A stretch of DNA of 64,000 nucleotides from CAZMGV01 sp964565925 (GTDB lineage: Bacteria > JAGRBM01 > JAHCIT01). Positions 42,103 through 50,912 of the stretch are shown here, piece by piece. A program made the position numbers and the translations under genes. The notes under the pieces are model-generated. The model saw only the letters and a list, made by a program, of their open reading frames with translations, was not told the DNA's origin and did no database searches. How positions within the stretch are numbered: the first letter of the stretch is position 1; every line of letters begins with the position of its first letter. The DNA lies in NCBI GenBank assembly GCA_964565925.1, contig CAZMGV010000019.1, positions 1 to 64,000 of the forward strand, in the 5' to 3' direction.

Positions 42103-43035
42103 CTAAGGTGCCGGAGTACAGTCGAGCGTCAAGTCTTCGCAGGTCAGCAATGGATCGCTCGAGTCCATCGAACAACTGGCGGTTACCGAGCCGTCGAACG
42201 TATACGTCATTGCGAACGCCCCGGGCCTCTCGACGACCATTGCCCCTGCCGGACATTGACGGGGCGCACAGAAACTCAGATCGGTCAAACGGACCTGGGA
42301 ATTGGGATCCAGCGAAGGGGTATGCGAATCATTTCCGGCCTGATCAACGACCTGGAACTGCCAGTTCTGGCTGTAAACCATGCAGCCGTCGACCGGCAGA
42401 TCCACGTGATATGAAAGCAGGTTCGGCCAGGGGTAGAGGAGCACCGTCTCTGAATCGGCTCCAGCCGGCAGCCAGAAAGTGAACCCGGAATAGCTGAGAA
42501 CGTCCGCCGAATCCGGTTTGTAGTTTACCTGGAACTGGGATGACACATAACCGGGCGCAGTCGGTCCGGCGAGTGCAAGATCCGTCACATCGCCTGCCGG
42601 ATAGATTCCCGATCTAAACCAGGCTGTGTAGGAATGCAGGATATCATTGTAGGCGAATTCGGCAGTCAGAGTTCCCGAGAGATTCCGGACCGGGGTATCG
42701 GGACAATCCCCGCTTGAAACAGATATATCGACATCGAACACACCACTTCCCCCTACAGGCCCTTCAATCGAGACCGAGTCACACTGCTCCTGGAGGAAAT
42801 TGGTGAAACGTTGCGCACTCTCGGAAGCGGGGTCCGTAACAGTGCCGTCAGCCGCGACATCCTGGAATACCTGGTACACGACATAGGCCAATTCAGTAGT
42901 GAGCTGAGTCTGGGCTACTATTCCACGGCCAATCTCATCCGTCGTTATCGGTCGCAAACCGTTTGGGTTACAGCGCACCAGAAACGCTGCCAGTAAAATT
43001 GCCGCCGAGACCCTGCCGACGCGAGCTATGCTCAT
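42103..43035 (-). CDS. Secreted beta-rich protein, possible lipoprotein, unknown function
   Basis: 310 residues with a signal-type N-terminus (MSIARVGRVSAAILLAAFLVRC). The would-be lipobox LVRC has Arg at -1, which disfavours lipidation. The mature part is acidic, Ser/Thr/Asp-rich, with seven later Cys residues (LQEQC, GDC, DGC, SFC, RQC, then SCSMDSS and LTC), and looks like a surface or periplasmic binding protein. ATG at 43035 with GGAGG eight bases upstream is preferred over the ATG at 43089. No family recognised. It is bracketed by two identical terminators. Confidence 0.6.
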   Translation of the reverse strand: MSIARVGRVSAAILLAAFLVRCNPNGLRPITTDEIGRGIVAQTQLTTELAYVVYQVFQDVAADGTVTDPASESAQRFTNFLQEQCDSVSIEGPVGGSGVFDVDISVSSGDCPDTPVRNLSGTLTAEFAYNDILHSYTAWFRSGIYPAGDVTDLALAGPTAPGYVSSQFQVNYKPDSADVLSYSGFTFWLPAGADSETVLLYPWPNLLSYHVDLPVDGCMVYSQNWQFQVVDQAGNDSHTPSLDPNSQVRLTDLSFCAPRQCPAGAMVVERPGAFAMTYTFDGSVTASCSMDSSDPLLTCEDLTLDCTPAP

Positions 43036-43116
43036 ACGAATATCCTCCGTAAGTTCGAATTTATATCTAACACGCTTTCCGGATAGCAAACGTAACGGCT
43101 ATCACCGGCAAAAAGA

Positions 43117-43144
43117 ACGGCCCGCCTCTTCCGGGGCGGGCCGT
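43117..43144 (-). terminator. Rho-independent terminator after tsf
   Basis: The same 28-base hairpin as at 42056, here followed on the minus strand by TCTTTTTG. It ends the rpsB-tsf transcript. Confidence 0.9.
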
Positions 43145-43165
43145 TTCGATTAAGACGGATTCGCG

Positions 43166-43855
43166 TCAGTTCTTCTGGGATGCGGCCACCTGCGCCGCCA
43201 CTTCCTCGGCCAGGTTCGAGGTCCGCTTTTCGAGACCCTCGCCAAGCTGGAACCGGCTGAACCGGCGGATGACGATATTTTCGCCGATCTTGGCCACCTT
43301 CTCGGAGACGATGTCCTTGATCTTCTTGTCCTTGCCGTAGACGTCGGCCTTCACATGGAACTGCTCGAGCAGCACCACTTCAGTCAGGTGCTTGGCGATC
43401 TTGCCCTTGACGATTTCTTCCAGCACGTTCGCCGGTTTCTTGGAGTTCTTGGGGTCTTCCTTGAGCTGCGCAATGAAGATCTCCTTCTGCTTGGCGAGGT
43501 AGACCGGATCCACTTCGTCCTCGCGCACGCAGACCGGGCTCATCGCCGCGATATGCATTGCCACGTCCTTGCAGAAGCCCTGGAACTCGTCGGTCTTGGC
43601 GACGAAGTCGGTTTCGCAGTTCACTTCAAGCAGCACGCCGATCTTGCCGCCCATATGGATGTAGCTCACAACGGCGCCTTCGGAGGCGGTTCGGCCGGCC
43701 TTCTTGGCGGCGGCGGCGAGACCCTTCTTCTTGAGGACCTCGATCGCCTTTTCCATGTCGCCGCCCGCTTCGGTGAGCGCATTCTTGCAGTCGAGCATAC
43801 CGGCACCGGTGCGCTCGCGGAGGTCTTTAACGTCTGTTGCCTTGATATCTGCCAT
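43166..43855 (-). CDS. tsf: Elongation factor Ts
   Basis: The guanine-nucleotide exchange factor for EF-Tu. The N-terminal UBA-like domain MADIKATDVKDLRERTGAGMLDCKNAL and the core EVNCETDFVAKTDEF with TDFV are diagnostic. At 229 residues it is the shorter form with one core subdomain fewer than in Escherichia coli. It follows rpsB in the usual operon, separated by a 93-base spacer that contains a hairpin at 43900. Confidence 0.96.
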   Translation of the reverse strand: MADIKATDVKDLRERTGAGMLDCKNALTEAGGDMEKAIEVLKKKGLAAAAKKAGRTASEGAVVSYIHMGGKIGVLLEVNCETDFVAKTDEFQGFCKDVAMHIAAMSPVCVREDEVDPVYLAKQKEIFIAQLKEDPKNSKKPANVLEEIVKGKIAKHLTEVVLLEQFHVKADVYGKDKKIKDIVSEKVAKIGENIVIRRFSRFQLGEGLEKRTSNLAEEVAAQVAASQKN

Positions 43856-43899
43856 GGTGATTCTTTCCTGTAGTGGCCTGTAACGTGCGCCGGGGCCCC

Positions 43900-43919
43900 C
43901 TCTGCGCGGCTGCGCAGAG
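43900..43919 (-). other. Hairpin in the rpsB-tsf spacer
   Basis: CTCTGCGC - GGCT - GCGCAGAG is a perfect 8-bp stem with a four-base loop between rpsB and tsf. No U-run follows, so it is not a simple terminator. It may affect mRNA stability or the relative output of tsf. Confidence 0.4.
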
Positions 43920-43948
43920 AGAGACCGGGCGGTTGAGGTGAGAGATTG

Positions 43949-44812
43949 TCAGTTCGGGGTGGATTCGGCGCCCGGAACGGGGACCGGTGCACCGGCAGCC
44001 GCAGCCGCCTGTGCGCCTTCCTCGTCCAGCTCGTCCTTGTCATAGGACGAGTAGTGGGTGAGGCCTTCCGGAACCGGCGTGCCGAGATCGTCTTCCGAGA
44101 TCTCCTGGCCCGTGCGGCGCTTGTCGTCGAACGCCTTGCGGCCTTCCAGGCACGCATCGGCAATCTTGGACGTGAACAGCGCGATGGCGCGGATGGCGTC
44201 GTCGTTGCCGGGGATGATCTTCTCGATCGAGTCCGGGTCACAGTTCGTGTCGACGACGGCGATGACCGGAATGCCGATACGGCTGGCTTCCTTGACGGCG
44301 ATGGCTTCCTTGTTCGTGTCGATCACGAACAGGGCCTTGGGCAGGCGCGACATGTCGCGGATACCGCCCAGGTTCTCCTTGAGCTTGTCCATCTCGCGCT
44401 TGAGGATGATGCCTTCCTTCTTGGTCATCTTCTCGATCGTGCCGTCCTCGAACCACTTCTCGATTTCCTTGAGGCGGTTGATGGAGCTCGATACCGTCGT
44501 GAAGTTCGTGAGCGTGCCGCCCAGCCAGCGGTTGTTCACGTAGAACATGCCGGCCCGTTCAGCCTCCTGCTTGACCACTTCGGCGGCCTGCTTCTTGGTG
44601 CCGACGAAAAGGATCGTGCCGCCGCGCGACGTGATGTCGACGATAAAGCTGTAGGCGTCCTCGAACATCGTGACCGTCTGCTGCAGGTCGACGATATGAA
44701 TGCCGTTGCGGGCGCCGTAGATGAACTTCTTCATCTTCGGATTCCAGCGACGGGTCTGGTGGCCGAAGTGCACTCCGGCCTCAAGCAGCTGCTTCATCTG
44801 AATGACTGACAT
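43949..44812 (-). CDS. rpsB: 30S ribosomal protein S2
   Basis: MSVIQMKQLLEAGVHFGHQTRRWNPKM is the S2 N-terminus. FVGTKKQA, the ERAGMFYVNNRWLGGTLTNF block and the conserved IPVIAVVDTNCDPDSI follow. At 287 residues it is longer than the usual 240 because of a C-terminal extension of about 50 residues rich in Asp, Glu, Ala and Pro (FDDKRRTGQEISEDDL onward). It is the first gene of rpsB-tsf. Confidence 0.96.
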   Translation of the reverse strand: MSVIQMKQLLEAGVHFGHQTRRWNPKMKKFIYGARNGIHIVDLQQTVTMFEDAYSFIVDITSRGGTILFVGTKKQAAEVVKQEAERAGMFYVNNRWLGGTLTNFTTVSSSINRLKEIEKWFEDGTIEKMTKKEGIILKREMDKLKENLGGIRDMSRLPKALFVIDTNKEAIAVKEASRIGIPVIAVVDTNCDPDSIEKIIPGNDDAIRAIALFTSKIADACLEGRKAFDDKRRTGQEISEDDLGTPVPEGLTHYSSYDKDELDEEGAQAAAAAGAPVPVPGAESTPN

Positions 44813-45239
44813 TGGTATTGCCTCTTGCGAATGAGCGCGCCTCCCGAACCGGGACGGCGCCTCGTCTGATTGGGTTATGCCTCCGCTTCCGTTGTTTGCC
44901 TGAAGAAGACGGCCCCGGTGATTCCGGCCTTTTCGGCTGAAACACCCACCAGGAACCGTCCGGCCTGTAAAGAACCAGCCTTTGAAAGAGGGCTTTAAGG
45001 TTCAGGCAGCCGGTCGCGTGTGTATTTGCTCCCGGACCACCCCGCTAGGGGGCCGCCCTGAAGCGGGCCGTTGGTTAACCGGCCCCGCCGGGTAAGGCAA
45101 GCGGATTCAGGCACGGAAAGATGACCGTCCGGATGCCCTGCCAGTTTCGCCAATAGATTCAATAGATTGCCCCATACCAGCAGTGACATTATCGTCATTC
45201 GGTGACGTCAGAACGTCCCGTCTGGAGGCGGTAGCGGCA
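44813..45239. other. Intergenic region upstream of rpsB and the epoxide-hydrolase-like gene
   Basis: About 430 bases without a credible gene, between divergent rpsB (minus) and the hydrolase (plus). It must carry the strong rpsB promoter and its leader, which in other bacteria can bind S2 for autoregulation, but I could not identify a conserved leader structure. GGGGCCG (45049-45055) and CGGCCCC (45080-45086) are inverted arms of uncertain meaning. A G/A-rich GGAGG at 45224 serves the hydrolase. Confidence 0.4.
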
Positions 45240-46217
45240 ATGAATGATTTTCCCGAACCCCGTTATGTACAGACCAACGGAATCCGGATGGCGGTCCACG
45301 AACAGGGCGAGGGTCTGCCGGTAGTCCTCTGCCACGGGTTCCCCGAACTCGCCTGTTCGTGGCGCCATCAGGTTCCTGCACTCGCCAAGGCCGGGTTCAG
45401 GGCTATCGCCCCTGACCAGCGCGGCTACGGGCTTACCAGTTGCCCGCCAGATACAGCGGCCTATTCAATTCAGCACCTGACCGGTGACCTCGCGGGCCTG
45501 CTCGATGCCCTCGGCATCCAGAAAGCCGTCTTCTGCGGCCACGACTGGGGCGGGTTCGTTATCTGGGCGATGGGGCAGATGTATCCGGACCGCGTGGCGG
45601 GACTGATCGGCGTCAATACGCCGTTCCTGCCGCGCGCGCCGATGCCGCCCGTCCAGATGATGGAAAAGGTGATGGGGCCCAACTTCTACATCGTCTATTT
45701 CCAGCAGCCGGAACTCGCCGACAAACGCCTCGCCGCGAATCCGCGCCGCGTATTCAGCCAGCTTTTCCGGCGCGTGCCGGATGCGAAGGCGGCAAAAGAA
45801 GCGATGAAGGCGGCCATGGCGGGGCGCGCCCGCGAGCGGCTTCACGGGCTGAACCTGTGTGACATCGCCGAGGGCCCGGACGTTCCCGGTGACCTGGTGC
45901 TCTCGGACGGGGAACTCGACTTCTACGCGGAACGGTTCGCCCGTACCGGGTTCACGGGCGGGATCAACTGGTACCGCAACATGAATCGCAACTGGGAGAC
46001 AACCGCAGCACTACCGCCGAAAATACTGGCGCCTTCGCTCATGGTCACGGCCGAGAACGACTTCGCGCTCTCCCCGGCCATGGCAGCCGGGATGCCGAAC
46101 CTGGTACCGGATTTGGAGACTCACCTTATAAAAGATTGCGGCCACTGGACGCAGCAGGAAAAGCCCGCCGAACTGAACGCCGTCATGACCGGCTGGCTGA
46201 CGCGCCGGTTCGGCTGA
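45240..46217 (+). CDS. Alpha/beta hydrolase, epoxide-hydrolase-like
   Basis: Soluble alpha/beta hydrolase of the epoxide hydrolase/haloalkane dehalogenase group. HGFPE at about 33-37 is the oxyanion motif and CGHDWGGFV holds the nucleophile Asp, as in epoxide hydrolases. VTAENDFAL carries the charge-relay acid and KDCGHWTQQEKP the catalytic His. A cap region with two probable ring-opening Tyr (FYIVYFQQPEL and NWYRNMNRNW) is present. ATG at 45240 has GGAGG 11 bases upstream. Confidence 0.88.
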   Translation: MNDFPEPRYVQTNGIRMAVHEQGEGLPVVLCHGFPELACSWRHQVPALAKAGFRAIAPDQRGYGLTSCPPDTAAYSIQHLTGDLAGLLDALGIQKAVFCGHDWGGFVIWAMGQMYPDRVAGLIGVNTPFLPRAPMPPVQMMEKVMGPNFYIVYFQQPELADKRLAANPRRVFSQLFRRVPDAKAAKEAMKAAMAGRARERLHGLNLCDIAEGPDVPGDLVLSDGELDFYAERFARTGFTGGINWYRNMNRNWETTAALPPKILAPSLMVTAENDFALSPAMAAGMPNLVPDLETHLIKDCGHWTQQEKPAELNAVMTGWLTRRFG

Positions 46218-46248
46218 ACCCGCACCATTCCCGCTCACCTCAAAACAG

Positions 46249-46277
46249 AACCGCCCCGGGTCACCCCGAGGCGGTTT
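46249..46277. terminator. Bidirectional terminator between convergent genes
   Basis: AACCGCC...GGCGGTT outer stem with an inner CCCGGG-type stem and one G-U pair, flanked by A-rich sequence (CAAAACAG) on one side and TTTTGCATT on the other, so it can act on both strands. Confidence 0.75.
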
Positions 46278-46308
46278 TGCATTCAGCTCCCGTCAAACGG
46301 GCAGCGAA

Positions 46309-47106
46309 TCAGACGTTCTTCTTCAGCTCGTCCGTCAGGTCGGCGTCGGTGATCTCGATGTTGAACGAGGTCGTGCCGGCGGTCACCGTGATGTCCACGG
46401 TCTTCGGCTTCGCCATGCCTTCCGCCCAGACCACCGCCTTGTAGGCACCGGCCGGGACGTCCTTCATCTCGTACTTACCGTCCTTGGAGGTCATCGTGTA
46501 GTACGGGTGCGAGGCGCCGATGCGGAACGCGCGTTCCCAGGGATGCGGACCGCAGCGCATTTCGTAGAGGCCCGGCTTGTCGATCGGGATCTGCTTCTTG
46601 TCCTTGTTCGGATGCGGAACGTTGGCGATCTGCCGCTTGCCGTCCATGAGCACCCAGCTGTGCATGATCGGGTCCTTGTTCTCGACTTCCATCTTGACCG
46701 GGCCTGGCACGCCAAACACTTCGCAGCGCGGCTGGATCGTCGCGTGTTCCGCGTAGCTGTACGGAGCCTTACCGTCGAACGCCTTGCCCGTGGCAATGCC
46801 CTTGATCATGACGACCGCGTCGGTGACGCCGTTTCCGGCGCCCAGATTGACGCCTTCCCACTGGCGGTCAGCCTTGCCGGCGACGTCGAAGCTGTCGGTG
46901 ATCGGCTTCATGATCGCCTTGGGCACCTTGCCCTTGTAGGTCACGGTTCCGGACACGGTGGACGGGTTCGCCACCTTTCCGGCTGCGTATTTGGCTTCCT
47001 GGGCGCTCGAGAATTCGGGGTGAGCGATCTCGAGCAGCACGAAGGTGCCTGCGGTGGCGGCCACTGCGTGGCCCATGAACTCGCGACGGGTCGACTTGTT
47101 CTTCAT
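46309..47106 (-). CDS. Tat-exported cupredoxin-like protein with a carboxypeptidase-regulatory-like domain
   Basis: The N-terminus STRREFMGHAVAATAGTF is a twin-arginine signal. The central domain holds a possible type I copper pattern: MHSWVLM (His), then YEMRCGPHPWER (Cys and His). The C-terminal part (SKDGKYEMKDVPAGAYKAVVWAEGM) resembles a carboxypeptidase regulatory-like beta domain. Together it looks like a periplasmic redox or copper-binding protein of the methylamine-utilisation/plastocyanin-like group. ATG at 47106 is used; an in-frame GTG at 47148 lacks a ribosome site. Copper binding is an inference. Confidence 0.7.
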   Translation of the reverse strand: MKNKSTRREFMGHAVAATAGTFVLLEIAHPEFSSAQEAKYAAGKVANPSTVSGTVTYKGKVPKAIMKPITDSFDVAGKADRQWEGVNLGAGNGVTDAVVMIKGIATGKAFDGKAPYSYAEHATIQPRCEVFGVPGPVKMEVENKDPIMHSWVLMDGKRQIANVPHPNKDKKQIPIDKPGLYEMRCGPHPWERAFRIGASHPYYTMTSKDGKYEMKDVPAGAYKAVVWAEGMAKPKTVDITVTAGTTSFNIEITDADLTDELKKNV

Positions 47107-47466
47107 GGTTCTGGTCTTTCTCCCTTGCTTCGGGAACTCCCGCTGCACCTGTCTGATCGGGGCGGCCAGCGACTGGTTTAAGTCGTCGGCAACGGGAAAG
47201 TTGGTTTTTCAGGCCGCCGCTCGTCTAACCGATTTCGCCGCACTTTGCCAAGCAGCTCAACCGGACCGGGAGGTCCGTCCGCGGACTTTCCCGAAACGGT
47301 ATGCAGTATACAAACGGCCTCACCCGGTTCAAGTAACATTCTGGTGCCGCCCGGAACCCCCATGGGCACCCGAACCATATGAATTCATTAACAAATACCT
47401 AGACATGTTAATTATCATATAGACAACGATTTGCCCGGACCTGGCCGTTTGTACCAAGTAGGGAAA
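47107..47466. other. Divergent intergenic region with an A/T-rich core
   Basis: No gene between the Tat protein gene and the small gene at 47467. The segment about 47380-47420 is strongly A/T-rich (GAATTCATTAACAAATACC, then ATGTTAATTATCATATAG), standing out in this GC-rich window. It probably contains the promoter of the 47.4-52.3 kb gene group, but box positions could not be fixed. Confidence 0.45.
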
Positions 47467-47754
47467 ATGCGGACCGCCCAGCCCCCTTTTCAGACCGTTT
47501 CGACCTATCCCGGCGATGCCGCTCTGGCAGCCCTGCTTGGCGCCTGTAAAGTGCGGCTGACCCCGGCGGAAGTCCGCCGCCTCGTGAACGACACCCTGAT
47601 GGAAAGCCGCTCCCCCGCCCGGCTCGTCGGCCGGATCGTATCGGATATCGATCCCGCCCGGGTCTGCGAGTCGGACGCGGAAAAACTCGTCAGCGCCGTA
47701 CTCGCCCTGTGGAACGAAGCCGCCGGCGGGGAAACCGTCAGTACGATTCACTGA
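47467..47754 (+). CDS. Small helical protein of unknown function
   Basis: 95 residues from ATG 47467 (weak GTAGGG upstream), without signal peptide, cysteine cluster or membrane segment. The sequence (AALAALLGACKVRLTPAEVR, then RLVNDTLMESRSPARLVGRIVSDIDPAR) is mostly helix-forming with a mixed charge pattern. It has no phosphopantetheine-type DS motif, so it is not an acyl carrier. It sits 165 bases before the large LuxD/PaaK-like gene on the same strand and may belong to that group. A longer start at GTG 47431 is possible. Confidence 0.5.
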   Translation: MRTAQPPFQTVSTYPGDAALAALLGACKVRLTPAEVRRLVNDTLMESRSPARLVGRIVSDIDPARVCESDAEKLVSAVLALWNEAAGGETVSTIH

Positions 47755-47879
47755 GCGCAAGTTAAAGCCTGTTCCGATGTTCGAATTCCGAACACCGGCG
47801 AATTCACGGCACTGATTCAAATTGAAAATCGGGAACAATCCCACCGGGTTGTCTGGCATCCGGTTTCGGCCGTGCCCTT

Positions 47880-47915
47880 GAAGTCTCTCTTGCACATTCC
47901 GTGCAAGGAGACTTC
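47880..47915 (+). promoter_or_regulatory. Hairpin sequestering the ribosome-binding site of the LuxD/PaaK-like gene
   Basis: The 5' arm 47880-47895 and 3' arm 47901-47915 form 15 base pairs with a single bulged T at 47888 and a five-base loop, ATTCC. The 3' arm contains AAGGAG (47905-47910), the only Shine-Dalgarno sequence for GTG 47920. The fold would hide it. This is a candidate thermosensor, antisense or protein-controlled translational switch. Confidence 0.65.
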
Positions 47916-47919
47916 AGCA

Positions 47920-50907
47920 GTGGCAAGTGCAACCGAGAGCACAACCGGCAGTTTGTTCAACCCCTTACTCAATGGCCCCTGGCAGGAGGCGGGGATCCCC
48001 GTCCGTCTAAATGGCTACGGCGGCAACGAGGTCACTGCCCTTCTCGATTTGCCGCCGGAAATGCCCGGCATCCCGCTGGGCGAACTGACGCCGGTACTTC
48101 TCACCATGCTGTTCGGGCGGACCAAGGAAGATCTCGGAGCAATTGCCGAAGCACTCATCACACAGCGCCGGTTCGCGGTGCTGCGCCCGGCCTTTCTGAA
48201 CAGCGGTGACGAAGCGCCCGGCCAGCTTCCGGATCTTGTCATGGGCGGCGATGAAATCGCCTGGTGGGGCGCCTATCTGATGTCGGAGAAATTCAGAACA
48301 CTCTGTGCATCCCTGCGGCCTGGCATCACCATCGCCCCCAGAGCGGCCTGCGTTGCAGCATCGATCAGTTCGCCGCAGGCGCTGGAGGCCCAGGCCGCGA
48401 CCGGAGTATTCGATGCGATGGTGCTCCTTTCATTCATACCGGATGTGAAGGAGTTCCTGCCGCGCAAGACCGGCAAAACCTTCGACGAGTGGCTGGCGCT
48501 CGAGTGGCGTTACCGGCTGAAAACCGCACCCAACCCGGAGAACATCTGGGCCGATATAGAGCGACAGCAGCCGCCCCGGCACACACTCCACGAATCCGCT
48601 GCCCTCTACAGTCGAATTGCCGGCACAAAGGAAACGATCTCACAGGCCTCCATCAATGACTTCAATGTCGTCGTGGACGGCGTCCCGTCGAATCTGCGCA
48701 AGGCCTTTTCCGGTTCGATCAAGGGGCTGTGGGACTATGACTGGGATCTGCCGCACATGGTGGAGAGGGCCCGGAAAGTGACTATCCCGTTGACCTTCAT
48801 CGCCGGCGGCCGGGACGACTACTACCCGCCGGAGAGTCTCGATGAGTTTATTGTCCGCTCCCGTGAAGAAGGCAGAACAAGGCGGTATATCCGCCTGGAA
48901 GCGGCCGATCACCGCCTCAAGCCCTTCACCTCTTTCGAACGGGCCATGCAGGAAACCGTCCGTTACCTGCTTACGGACCTGGGGCTCGGCGGTGTGCCGG
49001 AACCCTTTTCGGCGGCACGAGCCGCCGTGCGCAAATATTACGAAACCCGCGGGTTTGCGCTCCGTCACGCGCCGAAGCTCGGCGTTCCACCGTCGCTCAC
49101 CCAGAAGTTTCTGCTCCGGAAAGAGGATCTTGTCGGCGCGCTGGACGTTCTGCTTTCGCGCCCTTCCGAAGTCGCCCTGTACGCCGGACTGCTGGATCGG
49201 TCCCGTCAGGAACTGGGCGGCAAGTCCATTCTGGAAGAGCTGGAACCGGCACGGCTCTACCGGATTCTGAACGGCGTAATCGAAACCCGGCACTATCCGG
49301 CCATCGCGGAAGGGCTCTCCCTTATTCCCGAATCTGCCGGTGCCTTGTTTCCTGAGGCTGCACTCTCTGCCCTCGACCCGGCACACCTGGAAGGGATCTT
49401 TCAGGAGCTCGCGAACTTTCCCGACAGCACGCTCAGGTTCCTCCGGTCAATTGAACCAGAACCTCTCGAAAAACTGGGCGAACGGAAAGCGCTGTTGCAG
49501 GCAAGGCGAGCCCTGGAGGCGGTCCCCGCCTATCGCGACTTTGTGCTGGCCCGTACCGGTCAAGAACCGGCCGAACTCTCCGGCAATCCGCCGGCGGACC
49601 TCAGCGCGTTTCCGATCACGTCAAAACAGAACTTTATCGAAAGATATCCGCTCGAAAACCGCTGCATCGGCGGCCAGCTGCCCTCGGACGGTGTTATGGA
49701 CGAATCGGGCGGTTCAAACGGCGCACCGACCAACTGGGTCCGCTGCCGCGCCGAAGAAGACCGGCTGGCTGGCGGACTGGTCGTCCTCTACCGCTATCTG
49801 TTCAGGGCCGGGCAGGTGGCCGAAAATGACGGCAGGCCGGTCGTCTTTCTAAACGGCTTCAGCCAGGGCGCCTGGTCCACATCGACCAAGCTGGCGGTGC
49901 TCTCCCGGTACTCCACCTTGAGCAAGAACATCGGCACCGACCCCGAGAAAATTCTCGCCAGTATCGAGCGGCTGGGTCCTGCCTATACCTATAACATTGC
50001 TGGATATCCGCCGTTCCTTCGTGAGCTGGTCCGGCAGGGGAGCGAGCGGCCGGGATTCCGGTGGGACGACTACCGGATCAATATTCTTCACGGTGGCGAG
50101 GGCTATACCTCGTCGTGGCTGAGATACATGCGCAGGGAACTCGGCCCCCGGTCGATCATCGTCTCCTCCTATGGTGCGTCGGACCTGGAACTCGGCATCG
50201 CCTACGAGACTCCGCCCGCACTCCGGATACGCCTTCTCCTGGAAAGCCGGGCCGAACAGCGGCAAGAGCTGTTTGGTTCACCCCGGCAGCCAGTCTTTTT
50301 CGGGCAGTACAACCCTTCCGAGTTCTATCTCGAGGAAAATCCCTGTCCGGACGGCCGCTCCTCTATCGTCGGCACGGTCACCAATCCGATCTCTCACCAG
50401 CCAAGAGTCCGTTATGACATCGGCGACGACGGGAGGCTCATCCGGTTCCGTCGGATGAAAGAATGGCTTGCGGACCGGGCACCAGAAATCTCCCTGAAAG
50501 ACGCGCTTCGTTTCCCGTTCATCTGCCTGTACGGCCGGATCGACGGGACTGTCAGCCTGGACGGCGCCAACGTATCGCCGGCTCAGGTTGAAGAAGGGCT
50601 GTTTTCAAACCCTAAGGTAGCACCACTGGTCCGCAGTTTCCGGATGCGGAGGGTGGAACGGCCGGATGGCTCTGTCCGTTTCGAGATCGATCTCGAAACC
50701 TACGACGCAGCTCCGGCCGACTCGGTATCGGATTCGTCCCTTGCTGACAGCGCCCGCGACTGCCTTACCCGGCACCTGCTCAAGGAAAACCCCGACTACC
50801 GGGAATCTTACGAGCACAACCGGCCCAGTGTGGAGCCGGAAATCCGGATCGTCGGACCGGGTACGCTGACCTCCGGCAAATCGATCAAGAACCGGTACGT
50901 GGGGTAA
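47920..50907 (+). CDS. Fused LuxD-like acyltransferase/hydrolase and PaaK-like adenylate-forming enzyme
   Basis: About 995 residues from GTG 47920 (AAGGAG nine bases upstream); an in-frame GTG at 47872 has no ribosome site. Residue numbers here count from 47920. The first 360 residues have the layout of LuxD-type alpha/beta acyltransferases: LTPVLLTMLFGRTKEDLGAI (oxyanion region), AACVAASISS (nucleophile Ser region), IAGGRDDYYPP (Asp) and EAADHRLKPF (His). A helical middle of unknown type follows (about 380-520). The last 430 residues resemble phenylacetate-CoA ligase/LuxE-type adenylating enzymes: SAFPITSKQNFIERYP, MDESGGSNGAPTNWV (ATP loop), SSYGASDLELG, YDIGDDGRLI and GRIDGTVSLDGANVSP. It likely activates an acyl or aryl acid and transfers or hydrolyses it. 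The next gene follows after five bases. Confidence 0.7.
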   Translation: MASATESTTGSLFNPLLNGPWQEAGIPVRLNGYGGNEVTALLDLPPEMPGIPLGELTPVLLTMLFGRTKEDLGAIAEALITQRRFAVLRPAFLNSGDEAPGQLPDLVMGGDEIAWWGAYLMSEKFRTLCASLRPGITIAPRAACVAASISSPQALEAQAATGVFDAMVLLSFIPDVKEFLPRKTGKTFDEWLALEWRYRLKTAPNPENIWADIERQQPPRHTLHESAALYSRIAGTKETISQASINDFNVVVDGVPSNLRKAFSGSIKGLWDYDWDLPHMVERARKVTIPLTFIAGGRDDYYPPESLDEFIVRSREEGRTRRYIRLEAADHRLKPFTSFERAMQETVRYLLTDLGLGGVPEPFSAARAAVRKYYETRGFALRHAPKLGVPPSLTQKFLLRKEDLVGALDVLLSRPSEVALYAGLLDRSRQELGGKSILEELEPARLYRILNGVIETRHYPAIAEGLSLIPESAGALFPEAALSALDPAHLEGIFQELANFPDSTLRFLRSIEPEPLEKLGERKALLQARRALEAVPAYRDFVLARTGQEPAELSGNPPADLSAFPITSKQNFIERYPLENRCIGGQLPSDGVMDESGGSNGAPTNWVRCRAEEDRLAGGLVVLYRYLFRAGQVAENDGRPVVFLNGFSQGAWSTSTKLAVLSRYSTLSKNIGTDPEKILASIERLGPAYTYNIAGYPPFLRELVRQGSERPGFRWDDYRINILHGGEGYTSSWLRYMRRELGPRSIIVSSYGASDLELGIAYETPPALRIRLLLESRAEQRQELFGSPRQPVFFGQYNPSEFYLEENPCPDGRSSIVGTVTNPISHQPRVRYDIGDDGRLIRFRRMKEWLADRAPEISLKDALRFPFICLYGRIDGTVSLDGANVSPAQVEEGLFSNPKVAPLVRSFRMRRVERPDGSVRFEIDLETYDAAPADSVSDSSLADSARDCLTRHLLKENPDYRESYEHNRPSVEPEIRIVGPGTLTSGKSIKNRYVG

Positions 50908-50912
50908 CCGGC

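Noticed and set aside
41966..42256. N-terminal extension of the DUF4010 protein
   Set aside because: It crosses a terminator and lacks membrane-protein character; the conserved part starts just after GTG 41965.
45049..45086. GGGGCCG/CGGCCCC inverted arms upstream of rpsB
   Set aside because: Short GC arms with a 24-base spacer and no T-run; too common at this GC content to call.
47467..47754. Acyl carrier protein for the adjacent cassette
   Set aside because: The small protein has no Asp-Ser phosphopantetheine site and the wrong helix pattern.
47872..47919. Longer N-terminus of the LuxD/PaaK-like protein
   Set aside because: No ribosome site precedes GTG 47872, and the added codons are the hairpin sequence; GTG 47920 has AAGGAG at good distance.
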